Assembly (NCBI GenBank): GCA_964609975.1
Contig: CAZSTR010000036.1
Span: 1-14,050 of the forward strand
Source: UBA5905 sp964609975
GTDB taxonomy: Bacteria; Bacillota; Clostridia; Oscillospirales; Acutalibacteraceae
Direction of reading: 5' to 3'
DNA length: 14,050 nucleotides
Numbering within the stretch: the stretch's first letter is position 1; the number at the start of each line of letters is the position of its first letter. This document shows, in pieces, positions 7,801 to 13,997 of the stretch. The notes below the pieces were generated by a model. It was not told where the DNA came from. It did no database searches and worked only from the letters and a program-made list of their open reading frames with translations. The position numbers and the translations under genes were made by a program.

Positions 7801-8379
7801 AAGCCAGGCCTCCGGCATGGCCTGCGCCTGCATGAATTCGTCCGCCCGCAGCACGGTTTCCCGCAGGGTGTCGTCGCTGCTTTTGTCGCTCAGCTGGGAG
7901 AGCAGAGCCAAAAAAGTCGGGTCGGCCTGGCGATATTTTTCTTCCAGCACCCGGTCCAACGCCAGCTCCTGCAGAAGGTGCGTCTGGCTGTCCTCCACCA
8001 CCCGAAAGCAGGGCGGAACACCGGCCATCGCCGCATATTCCCGCAGGACATCGGAGCAAAAGCTGTGCACCGTGGAAATGTGCGCGCGGGGAAGCAGCAG
8101 CTGTTGTCGCTGATAAAGCGGGTTTTCCGGCGCGTCGGCGGCCAGCTCCGCCAGAGCGGCGGCCAGCCGCTGAAGCATTTCCGCCGCCGCAGCGCGGGTG
8201 AAGGTTACCACCAGCAGGTGATCTACATCCACGGGATGCTCCGGGTTGGTGATGATGCGCAAAATCCGTTCCACCAGCACCGCCGTTTTTCCCGAACCGG
8301 CGGCGGCGGACACCAGCAGGGTGCCGCCCCGCGCCTCAATGCTGTGCCTCTGTGGCTCTGTCCAATTCCGCTGTGGCAT
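4876..8379 (-). CDS. addA: ATP-dependent helicase/nuclease subunit A (AddA)
   Basis: A 1167-residue AddA, the motor and nuclease subunit of the Firmicutes AddAB complex. It unwinds and resects double-strand DNA ends until Chi and hands the 3' strand to RecA. Superfamily 1A (UvrD-like) helicase motifs are all present: Walker A AAAGSGKT (25-32), VTFTRAAA (motif Ia, about 58), LIDECQD (395-401), GDVKQSIYSFR (424-434), NNFRS (466-470), MTVHSSKGLEFP (762-773) and YVALTRARE (837-845). The C-terminal RecB-type nuclease shows GTAMH (1002-1006), GIADCV (Asp1098) and VDYKTD (Asp1111, Lys1113). The length is slightly below that of B. subtilis AddA. The ATG at 8379 lies inside the end of addB, with a 44-base overlap, and carries the strong Shine-Dalgarno aggaggag 7 bases upstream, so translational coupling is likely. 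Confidence 0.97.
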   Translation of the reverse strand: MPQRNWTEPQRHSIEARGGTLLVSAAAGSGKTAVLVERILRIITNPEHPVDVDHLLVVTFTRAAAAEMLQRLAAALAELAADAPENPLYQRQQLLLPRAHISTVHSFCSDVLREYAAMAGVPPCFRVVEDSQTHLLQELALDRVLEEKYRQADPTFLALLSQLSDKSSDDTLRETVLRADEFMQAQAMPEAWLREQLEQYTQLRPLEETPWMESILRWIGFSLEHSLSLIDRATEIARQAGLEPYVNSLILNRQQLIQLVADLEGAEYDALQRRILAYGFQGLKPVKAADAAEEESKEQVKALFKKARDGFSKLKDTLSLSAEECRQDLAQMAPMVEALGDLVTAYRAEYTARKREKKWLDFGDLEHECLRILQDEAGAPTPLARELAGRFEYILIDECQDNNAAQDALFHAISRGGENLFFVGDVKQSIYSFRQAMPELFTARRDTFVPFDPENPVYPATVTLENNFRSRLSVTDSVNFLFRQLMHRSLGGVEYDEREALVCSAAYSPAEDTETEWLLLENGNAQQEAQEIGKKIREAVGHRLIQGKDGPRTLEYGDVCILLRHWKKASVFVHQLNAMGIPAGATGGNDLLDTPEVLAVLALLRAIDNPLREVELTAAMMSPVFGFSADDLALLRIAFPSLPLFSAVERYTAEGEREALRAECARFSATMRRLRTLAVSLPADRLLERMDRELGITAVYAARSGGKQRVANLHQLDRMARSFEQDGFRGLSAFVRHIDSLQERGSEIKAGSALREERVQVMTVHSSKGLEFPVVFLASLSAQFSKKNERTRLLLHHRAGIGLKLKSEQEKHDTLPFTGVKLARKMDERAEELRLWYVALTRAREKLYLVISQKDVRRQLAQLEMQLPNQRALPPYMLLSAQAPAEWFLAAAIRHPSFAFLRTDPTATPSLAAETDFRVTLLTPEEETPPAPATEEAPPPDEALCRQLAERLPYVYAHEGLARVPAKLAASALAHKELQRNHIATARPAFLQRERMTPAQRGTAMHTFMQFADFGRAAVDPAAEAARLTEAGFLTEHQRQALDIKRLAAFFAGPLYARMATSPDCRRELHFVIEIPAGEVATGLVDDEERVMIQGIADCVFQEGDRLVLVDYKTDRVQAPAELAERYRSQLKLYRQALESVFGLPVSEAILYSFALGTAVPVKLEGE

Positions 8380-11300
8380 AGGCTGTCTCCTCCTGTTCTG
8401 TTTCTGCGGCGGCTAACGCTGCCTCCATGGCACCCTTTTCTATCAATCGGCTGGATGACTCCGCTTCGTGGCCGCAAATTGCTCGATAATCGCACCGGTC
8501 GCAGGGCGAATGCTGTTCGTCTTGAATCAACGGAAACGCGTCGATGTTCCCCGCCATCAGCTCCTCGGCCATCCGGCGAACCAGTCGTTCCAGCACACCG
8601 CGCAAAAGCTCCAGCTGGTGGGCGGTAAGCACGCTTCCCTTCACGGCACCGGATTTGTCCAGCCCTGCTGGGATGAATACCTGCTCCGCGTTTTGCTCCA
8701 TGGCCTGAATCACCACCGGGTCGTCCAGCAGAACGCCGCTCATTTTCATGGATTTCAGCTGTTCCCGGACGAGCTCCTTGTCGGTGCGCTTCGCCGCGAG
8801 GTCGGCCAGCGAGTGATACAGCACCCCCGCCGGGCGCAAGCTGCTGGTTTGTGCCAACGCCTGCTGTCCCTGTGCGCAAACGGTATACAGGTATAACAGC
8901 ATTTGCGTGTTCAGCCCGGCGGCTACCTCGTCCAGCCGAAAAGTCTTTGCCCCGGTTTTATAGTCCACCACGCGGACGAAGGCCTCGCCGTCGAAGCGCA
9001 GGAACAAATCTACCCGGTCTATCCGTCCGCACAGGCGTACATGGCCGCCATTGAAGGGCATACACAGGGATAAAATTCCATCCCGGCCCTCCTCCGGCTC
9101 CGGCAAAATGGCCAGCTCGTATTTCACCGGCGTGAAGGCGCTTTGCCGCAGCTCCATCACCGTGTGCCACAGTATATGGAGGGCGGCGCGTCGGGCCAGC
9201 TGGAGTTGGTATAAAAGCCGCGCTGAGCTTCCTTCCCGGCCGTTCAGCTGTTCCTCCAAATAGCGCTCCACCGCCCGGCTCACATCCGCCCGCAGATGGT
9301 CGTTCAGCTGTTGCTGGAGAGCCGCTTCTGCTTGCTTGACCTGTTGCGGCTCCATTCCAGCGCGTCCGGCGTCCTCCGCCTTCAGCGCTTCGATGAGCCG
9401 TCCCTCGCCCACATAGGTGGGCAGCAGAGTTTCCATCACAGAGTGGATGAGGTTTCCGAAAACACGGGAATCCATTTGTGCCACCGGCCGGGGCTGAATT
9501 CGCAGACCATGGCGGCAGAAAAAGGAAAAGGGACATTGATGATACTTCTCGATTTGGCTGGCGGACAAAACCAGCTCGGTGTGGAAAAGCTGTTGGGCGG
9601 TGCGTGGCTCCTCCAGCCGGAAAGCGCCCTGGGTCGCCGCCCGCTCCACCGCCCGCAGGCGTCCCGCATATTCGGGACAGGCGGACACGGCCTGCCGCAG
9701 GCTTTCGGTCACCGGCGTGGGATGGCTGTATTCGTCGGCCAGTCGGGAGAAGGCCTCAAAGGCCGTTTCCACATCCGTGCCGTCCGCGCGGAAGGCCGGC
9801 TCACCGGAACAGGCGGGCAAAATCCGCCGTATCATGCTCAACAGGGGCGAGGGAGCGGCTTCGTTGTCCGCCCGCCAGGAAAGAAACAGCTTTTCCGACG
9901 GGGCGGCGATGGCCATATAGGCAAAATAGCGCTCCTCCAAAAACTGCAAAAGGATGTCATCCGCCAGGGGCAGCCCCCGCTCCCGCAACTGCCGCCGTTC
10001 CTCCTCGGAGAGCAGGCCGGTTTTCTTCGGATAGGCCGGGAAAACTCCCTCGTTCACGCCCAGCAGAAGAACGGCCCGTGGCGCAGTATAGCGAATGCGG
10101 TCGGCGGTGCCCACGGACACCGCGTCCAGCCCGGCGGGAATCTGGCCGAGGCTGACCAACCCCACCTGCATGGAAAACAGCTCCTCCAGCCGCTTCGCCG
10201 CCATGCTATAATCCGGCAACAGCAACGCGAACCGGTCAAGGATTTTCATCAGCTCGTCCCACAGTCGGGCGGTTTGAGCCGCCAGCAACGGCTCGGCCAT
10301 TTCCTCCAGCCGGGCGGTTTGAGCCGCCACCCTTTGAGGTAGCTGGGGGTCGGCTGTCAAAAAGGCATACATGGCCTCGGCAAATTCCCGCCCAGTCGGC
10401 TCGCCGCGCAGAGCCTGCCGCAGCTGGGAAAGGGGCGCCATCAGCCGTTGACGCCATTCGTTGAACTGCTCCAGCCGGCGGGCGCTGTTGGGCGTTGCAG
10501 AGCGCTCGAAGCCGTCTGGATGGCCGGTGAAGGGAGTCTCCCAGGCCTGTCCGTCGATTTTCCAGGTGTAGAGATAGTTTTCCAGCTGGGCGATTTCCAG
10601 TGGCGAAAGAAAGCTCAAATCGGTTTTGACGAGACGCAGCAGCTCCTCGGTGCGCCACCCGCCGACGGCCAGCCGCAGCGCCGTGCGGGCATAGACCATC
10701 AGCGGCTGGCTGGCGATTTCCTGGCGCTCGTCCATGGAATAGGGAACGCCGGCCTGTTGAAGGGCGTCCTCCAGCAGGCCGTGATAATCCTCCAAATTGC
10801 GGGCCACGATGGCAATTTCCCGTGCCCGCATTCCGTCCTCCCGCAACAGCCGCCGGGCTGTGCGCGCCGCCCAGATGCATTCCTCATACACATCTGCACA
10901 GGGGGTCAGCGTCACATTTTCGGCCGGCTCGGAGAACACCTCCGGCGCCGGGGCATACAGCCCCGCCTCCAGCGCTGCCAGCTCCGGGGCGCGGGCGCGC
11001 CGGTTTTTCGACAGAATTTCCGTTTCGAGGGCGATGCCCTCCTCCTCCGCCATGGAGCGCAGGCGCTCCGCCGTGCGGGTCACCGGGGCGAAGAGGCTGG
11101 CCTCCCGGCGACAGTCGGCGGCGGTTGTGCCGGGGAAACTGCGTCCGAGGGTGTCGGTGGTGAGGGCGACGGTGAGAGTGGCCGCCTGCGGCAAAATCCG
11201 GCGCAAAATCGTCAGCTCCTGCGCGGTGAAGCCCTTGAAGCCGTCCACATATACCTGCGCTCCGGCCAGCAGGCGGCTGATCGGGAGCTTTTCCGCCAGT

Positions 11301-11866
11301 CGATCCAGCAGTGTCAGCTCATCCTGTCCGGCGGCGGCCACCAGCCCTTCATAGGCGGTGTAAATGCGATAGACATCCCGCATTTTGGCTTGCAGGGTTT
11401 GTCCCGCCTCCAGCGCCTGCTCAGTGCGCTCCAGCGCGTTGGTGGACACATCGCATTGGCGCAGCTCTTCCCAAAGAGACAACAGCTGTTCCACATATCC
11501 CGAATCCCGCAGGCGCTCCGGCGGGGCGCCGAGGACGGTTTCTCCGGCGTCTGCCGCCATCCCGGCCACCTCGTTCAGCGCCCGGCACATCAACAGCGCC
11601 CGGTCTCCCTCGTCCAGCATTTCTCCAGCAAGACCGCCCACCTCGCGAAAAACCGCCTGGGCCAGCCGGGTGAAGCTGAGCACCTGGATGCGGTTGGCGT
11701 CCGCCGGGCCGAGCCGGCGAAGAAGCGCCCGTTCGCTGACAAAGGAATATTGCTCCGGGATGAGTAAAAACAGACGGCTTTCCCCATTTTTCGCCTCCTC
11801 GGCCAGCATTTCGGTGATCCGTTCGGTTTTTCCGCTGCCCGAACGGCCGAGAATCAATCGCAGCAT
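8336..11866 (-). CDS. addB: ATP-dependent nuclease subunit B (AddB)
   Basis: A 1176-residue AddB, partner of AddA. It has an N-terminal Walker A GRSGSGKT (7-14) with an otherwise degenerate helicase core used for Chi recognition in the B. subtilis enzyme, and a C-terminal RecB-like nuclease. The nuclease residues are visible: FGNLIH (His808), GRIDRVD (Asp950) and VVDYKTG (Asp968, Lys970). The iron-sulfur cysteines are complete: Cys778 (YHQCPF) and Cys1122, Cys1125 and Cys1131 (CDRCDYRAIC), spaced as in B. subtilis AddB. The start is ATG 11866, not the longer frame, because the P-loop must lie near the N terminus and aagggggac precedes this ATG. The gene is first in the operon, with its promoter at 11963-11991. 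The segment AAQTARL occurs twice, 15 residues apart (about 514 and 529), encoded by a 19-bp exact direct repeat. Confidence 0.96.
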   Translation of the reverse strand: MLRLILGRSGSGKTERITEMLAEEAKNGESRLFLLIPEQYSFVSERALLRRLGPADANRIQVLSFTRLAQAVFREVGGLAGEMLDEGDRALLMCRALNEVAGMAADAGETVLGAPPERLRDSGYVEQLLSLWEELRQCDVSTNALERTEQALEAGQTLQAKMRDVYRIYTAYEGLVAAAGQDELTLLDRLAEKLPISRLLAGAQVYVDGFKGFTAQELTILRRILPQAATLTVALTTDTLGRSFPGTTAADCRREASLFAPVTRTAERLRSMAEEEGIALETEILSKNRRARAPELAALEAGLYAPAPEVFSEPAENVTLTPCADVYEECIWAARTARRLLREDGMRAREIAIVARNLEDYHGLLEDALQQAGVPYSMDERQEIASQPLMVYARTALRLAVGGWRTEELLRLVKTDLSFLSPLEIAQLENYLYTWKIDGQAWETPFTGHPDGFERSATPNSARRLEQFNEWRQRLMAPLSQLRQALRGEPTGREFAEAMYAFLTADPQLPQRVAAQTARLEEMAEPLLAAQTARLWDELMKILDRFALLLPDYSMAAKRLEELFSMQVGLVSLGQIPAGLDAVSVGTADRIRYTAPRAVLLLGVNEGVFPAYPKKTGLLSEEERRQLRERGLPLADDILLQFLEERYFAYMAIAAPSEKLFLSWRADNEAAPSPLLSMIRRILPACSGEPAFRADGTDVETAFEAFSRLADEYSHPTPVTESLRQAVSACPEYAGRLRAVERAATQGAFRLEEPRTAQQLFHTELVLSASQIEKYHQCPFSFFCRHGLRIQPRPVAQMDSRVFGNLIHSVMETLLPTYVGEGRLIEALKAEDAGRAGMEPQQVKQAEAALQQQLNDHLRADVSRAVERYLEEQLNGREGSSARLLYQLQLARRAALHILWHTVMELRQSAFTPVKYELAILPEPEEGRDGILSLCMPFNGGHVRLCGRIDRVDLFLRFDGEAFVRVVDYKTGAKTFRLDEVAAGLNTQMLLYLYTVCAQGQQALAQTSSLRPAGVLYHSLADLAAKRTDKELVREQLKSMKMSGVLLDDPVVIQAMEQNAEQVFIPAGLDKSGAVKGSVLTAHQLELLRGVLERLVRRMAEELMAGNIDAFPLIQDEQHSPCDRCDYRAICGHEAESSSRLIEKGAMEAALAAAETEQEETAYATAELDRATEAQH

Positions 11867-11962
11867 AAGCGTCCCCCTTTTTTGCGTGGATGTTGTATAT
11901 CTATGGGTGAAATCCCCTTCTCCGCCCTCTGCACAGGAGGCGGGAGCCAATTCTTTGCATAT

Positions 11963-11991
11963 ACTATAGCATTTTTCGGGGCGCTTTTCAA
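11963..11991 (-). promoter_or_regulatory. Promoter of the addB-addA-HAD operon
   Basis: On the minus strand: TTGAAA (11986-11991), a 17-base spacer, and TATAGT (11963-11968). This gives a leader of about 90 bases to the addB ATG. The -35 box lies 14 bases from the long palindrome at 12005-12041. Confidence 0.72.
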
Positions 11992-12004
11992 GCCATATAT
12001 AAAC

Positions 12005-12041
12005 CCATCGGGGTGTCCGAAATTTTCGGACACCCCGATGG
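12005..12041. repeat. Long palindrome between addB and the yetF-like gene
   Basis: An 18-bp perfect inverted repeat with a single central base, core ggtgtccgaaattttcgg. A 10-bp palindrome, ggagcgctcc (12040-12049), overlaps its edge. No T run follows on either strand, so it is not a standard terminator. It may be an operator, a structured leader or a binding site in the spacer between two divergently transcribed genes. Function unknown. Confidence 0.7.
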
Positions 12042-12129
12042 AGCGCTCCTCGCCGGGCGTTGTTGGGAGGATGTATATTTTTCCGGGCGGCGGCGATACT
12101 ATCCGGGAGGTTGAATAGGAAGGGCGTGG

Positions 12130-12837
12130 ATGCTTTTGGATTGGATGAAAATTATTCTGGCGTCAGCGGTATCCTATGGGCTGCTGTTTCTCATCACAAA
12201 ATGGATTGGCTATCGGCAAATTTCCCAGCTGAGCATATTTGACTATGTGAACGGAATCACCATCGGCTCTATTGCCGCGGAAATGGCCACGGAGCTGGAA
12301 AATCCGTTGCGGCCGTTGCTGGCGATGGGGGCTTATGGGGCGCTGGTGGCGTTGACCTCCTTCGCCACGACCCATTCGGCTCGCTTTCGCCGCTGGCTTA
12401 CCGGGCGCACGCTGGTGCTGATGGAAAACGGCACGCTGTATCGGGAAAATCTGAAGAAGGCCAAGCTGGATGTGAACGAATTTCTCACCCAGTGTCGGGA
12501 TGGCGGCTTTTTTGACCTGAACGATATTCAGCTGGCGCTGTTGGAAACCACCGGCCGCATCAGCTTTTTGCCGAAAAGCGAACGGAAGCCGGCCTCACCC
12601 CAGGAACTGGGGCTGTCCGTTCCGACGGCGCAAATGCCGGTGAATGTGATTGTGGACGGGGAAAGCTTGCCGGGGAATCTGGAGGCGCTGGGTTTTAACG
12701 AGGATTGGCTGGACGGTCAGCTCGCTGACCGCAATTTGACGGTGGGGCAGGTGTTTTTGGCCACCTGTGACCGCTCCGGCGGTCTGACACTGTTTCCAAT
12801 GGAGTTTGTGGCTGTGGAGCGGGACTGGTTTTTGTGA
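12130..12837 (+). CDS. YetF/DUF421 family membrane protein
   Basis: A 235-residue protein of the DUF421 (YetF/YdfR/YrbG) family, conserved in Firmicutes and of poorly known function; some members are tied to spores or the cell envelope. Three N-terminal membrane segments lie at about 5-26, 37-53 and 61-80. They enclose the family-typical stretch YRQISQLSIFDYVNGITIGSIAA, written here as YRQISQLS (28-35) then FDYV and GSIAAE. The soluble C-terminal part includes VLMENG (96-101), the ENLKKAKLDVNEFL helix, and LLETTGRISFLPK. The ATG at 12130 has aggaaggg 6 bases upstream. The gene is alone. A weak promoter (TTTTCG, 17 bases, TATATA just before the palindrome) is possible but not convincing. Its TGA stop lies in a hairpin shared with the convergent AraC gene. 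Confidence 0.88.
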   Translation: MLLDWMKIILASAVSYGLLFLITKWIGYRQISQLSIFDYVNGITIGSIAAEMATELENPLRPLLAMGAYGALVALTSFATTHSARFRRWLTGRTLVLMENGTLYRENLKKAKLDVNEFLTQCRDGGFFDLNDIQLALLETTGRISFLPKSERKPASPQELGLSVPTAQMPVNVIVDGESLPGNLEALGFNEDWLDGQLADRNLTVGQVFLATCDRSGGLTLFPMEFVAVERDWFL

Positions 12838-12852
12838 CCGCTTCGGCGGTCA
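12835..12852. other. Hairpin formed by the stop codons of two convergent genes
   Basis: tgaccgc-ttcg-gcggtca: a 7-bp stem closed by the stable c(UUCG)g tetraloop on the plus strand. The first three bases are the TGA of the YetF-like gene and the last three are the TGA of the AraC-type gene on the minus strand. No T run follows on either side, so termination is uncertain. It may protect both mRNA 3' ends. Confidence 0.65.
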
Positions 12853-13176
12853 TAGCTGGCGCATGAACTGGGTGGGGGTGACCCCCATTTTTTCCTGAAA
12901 TACGCGGGAAAAGTATTGGGCGTCGGAAAAGCCGCAGCGCCAGGCGATATCGCCGACGCAGGTGTAGCCCTGTCGCAAAAAGGTGCAGGCGTTTTGGATG
13001 CGCACAGTGTTGACATATTCAGACACGCCGACGCCCATGTGCTTTTTGAACACCGCCGAGATGTATTTTCGGTTATAGGACAGCTGCTGGCTTATGGTTT
13101 CCAGCACAAAATGGATGGTGTGCAACGAATGAGCCTCTTTGTGATAGGGGATGAAATGACAACGGTTGATTTCCAC
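12850..13176 (-). CDS. AraC-family DNA-binding protein, DNA-binding domain only
   Basis: A 108-residue protein consisting almost wholly of the two helix-turn-helix AraC/XylS domain. The first HTH covers about 23-46 (ETISQQLSYNRKYISAVFKK) and the second about 73-94 (VGDIAWRCGFSDAQYFSRVF). The family end signature FQEKMGVTPTQF follows at 93-104. Most family members are near 280-300 residues with an N-terminal sensor; this one is the size of MarA or SoxS. The GTG start at 13176 is supported by AGGAGG at 13185-13190 and by a promoter at 13209-13237 that leaves only a short leader, so it looks like a complete small gene and not a fragment. It is divergent from the oxidoreductase remnant at 13344, which it probably once activated. 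A substrate-sensing role is unlikely because no sensor domain is present. Confidence 0.86.
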   Translation of the reverse strand: MEINRCHFIPYHKEAHSLHTIHFVLETISQQLSYNRKYISAVFKKHMGVGVSEYVNTVRIQNACTFLRQGYTCVGDIAWRCGFSDAQYFSRVFQEKMGVTPTQFMRQL

Positions 13177-13184
13177 GGCCGAGA

Positions 13185-13190
13185 CCTCCT
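13185..13190 (-). promoter_or_regulatory. Ribosome binding site fixing the AraC GTG start
   Basis: AGGAGG on the minus strand, eight bases before the GTG at 13174-13176. This perfect site argues that the 108-residue product is the intended protein and that no upstream sensor domain is missing from the gene. Confidence 0.8.
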
Positions 13191-13208
13191 GTCTGTTCCT
13201 TTTCTTCC

Positions 13209-13237
13209 GGCATAGCGAGCGGATGGCGAAAAGTCAA
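13209..13237 (-). promoter_or_regulatory. Promoter of the AraC-type gene
   Basis: On the minus strand: TTGACT (13232-13237), a 17-base spacer, and TATGCC (13209-13214). The predicted start is near 13202, giving a leader of about 26 bases that contains the AGGAGG. The -10 box is weak. Confidence 0.55.
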
Positions 13238-13265
13238 GAAAAATCAGTATTTTTTCCTCAAATAG

Positions 13266-13306
13266 ATGGATTTTGTCCATTTTCATTTTTGGCGGCGCGG
13301 TATAAT
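13266..13306 (+). promoter_or_regulatory. Activator-type promoter of the oxidoreductase remnant
   Basis: TATAAT at 13301-13306 has no recognisable -35 box 16-18 bases upstream, as in promoters needing an activator. The inverted repeat atgga-ttttg-tccat (13266-13280) is centred about 40 bases before the predicted start, a usual activator position, and is a candidate AraC-protein site (inference). Confidence 0.5.
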
Positions 13307-13343
13307 AGCCATAGAATCCCCAAAAAACAAGGAGGAATTTTTT

Positions 13344-13820
13344 ATGGCGAAGATCCGTATTGGTGTGCTGGGCGGCTATCGCGGCTCCAGCATGATCAAC
13401 TTTTGCAAGTGCAGCGAGGATGCTCAGGTGGTGGCGATTTGCGACAACAACCCGGTGGTGATGGAGGCGCAGCGGGAATCGGCCGTCGGACAGGACGTCG
13501 CCTTTTATGACAATTTTGCCGATTTTATTCAGCATGACATGGATGCCGTTGTGCTGGCGAATTTTGCGCATGAGCATACGCCCTTTGCTATTGCTGCGAT
13601 GAAGCTGGGGCTTCATGTGTTTTCGGAGGTTTTGCCCTGCTAGATTATGCAGGAGGCGGTGGAACTGGTCGAAACGGTGGAGGAAACAGGAAAAATCTAT
13701 GCCTATGGGGAGAATTATTGCTTCATGCCCGCACCTATGGAAATGAAAAAGCGCTATCGTCAGGGCACCCACAGCGGATATTTGAACGCTGCCCTTTCAC
13801 AGGGAGCGAAGAGCCGTTGA
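13344..13820 (+). pseudogene. Gfo/Idh/MocA-type NAD(P) oxidoreductase, broken
   Basis: The intact 5' part (residues 1-99) is the Rossmann domain of a Gfo/Idh/MocA sugar-type dehydrogenase: IRIGVLGGYRGSSM (GxGGxxG-like nucleotide loop), VVAICDNNP at the end of strand 2, VVLANFAHEHTPFAI, and LHVFSEVLPC. At 13641-13643 an amber TAG interrupts the frame. After it the same frame continues as family-like sequence (MQEAVELVETVEETGKIYAYGENY, then CFMPAPMEMKKRYRQG), so TAG most likely replaced CAG. Family resemblance stops near 13755, and a TGA follows at 13818, leaving about 158 residues where the family has about 330-400. The whole substrate-binding domain is gone. The start is well formed: AAGGAGG at 13329-13335, then ATG. 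The decay therefore involves both a nonsense mutation and a 3' deletion. Confidence 0.85.
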
Positions 13821-13851
13821 CGGTCGTGGCGGCGCCTGCTTTTGGAAAAGC

Positions 13852-13884
13852 TCCGCGGGATGAGCCATCGGCTCATCCCGCGGA
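13852..13884. other. Strong hairpin downstream of the oxidoreductase remnant
   Basis: A perfect 15-bp stem (tccgcgggatgagcc with its complement) and a 3-base loop, atc. On the plus strand no T run follows, only cggctgtcttt. On the minus strand gcttttcc follows, which is a short T run. It may be the surviving terminator of the deleted gene or a small palindromic repeat. Confidence 0.6.
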
Positions 13885-13936
13885 CGGCTGTCTTTGCGGA
13901 ATTTTGCCGATTCTCGGATATTTTTTGAAAAACCCC

Positions 13937-13965
13937 TTGACATTTTCCAGGGGATTTGCTATCAT
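13937..13965 (+). promoter_or_regulatory. Promoter of tRNA-Ala(GGC)
   Basis: Consensus TTGACA (13937-13942), a 17-base spacer, and TATCAT (13960-13965). The predicted start near 13972 lies 26 bases before the tRNA. The promoter is close to consensus, as expected for a stable RNA gene. Confidence 0.85.
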
Positions 13966-13997
13966 ATAAACCGTTCCGTGGCGACGCGGATGCATCT

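Noticed and set aside
10448..11767. Plus-strand open frame of 439 codons within addB
   Set aside because: It is antisense to the conserved N-terminal part of AddB, with no ribosome binding site and no recognisable domain.
13092..13772. Minus-strand frame of 226 codons opposite the oxidoreductase remnant
   Set aside because: It runs through both divergent promoters and contradicts the clear Rossmann-domain frame on the plus strand.
13344..13820. Recoding of the TAG (pyrrolysine or suppressor use) in the oxidoreductase
   Set aside because: The gene has also lost its C-terminal domain, no recoding signal is visible, and a simple CAG-to-TAG change explains the codon.
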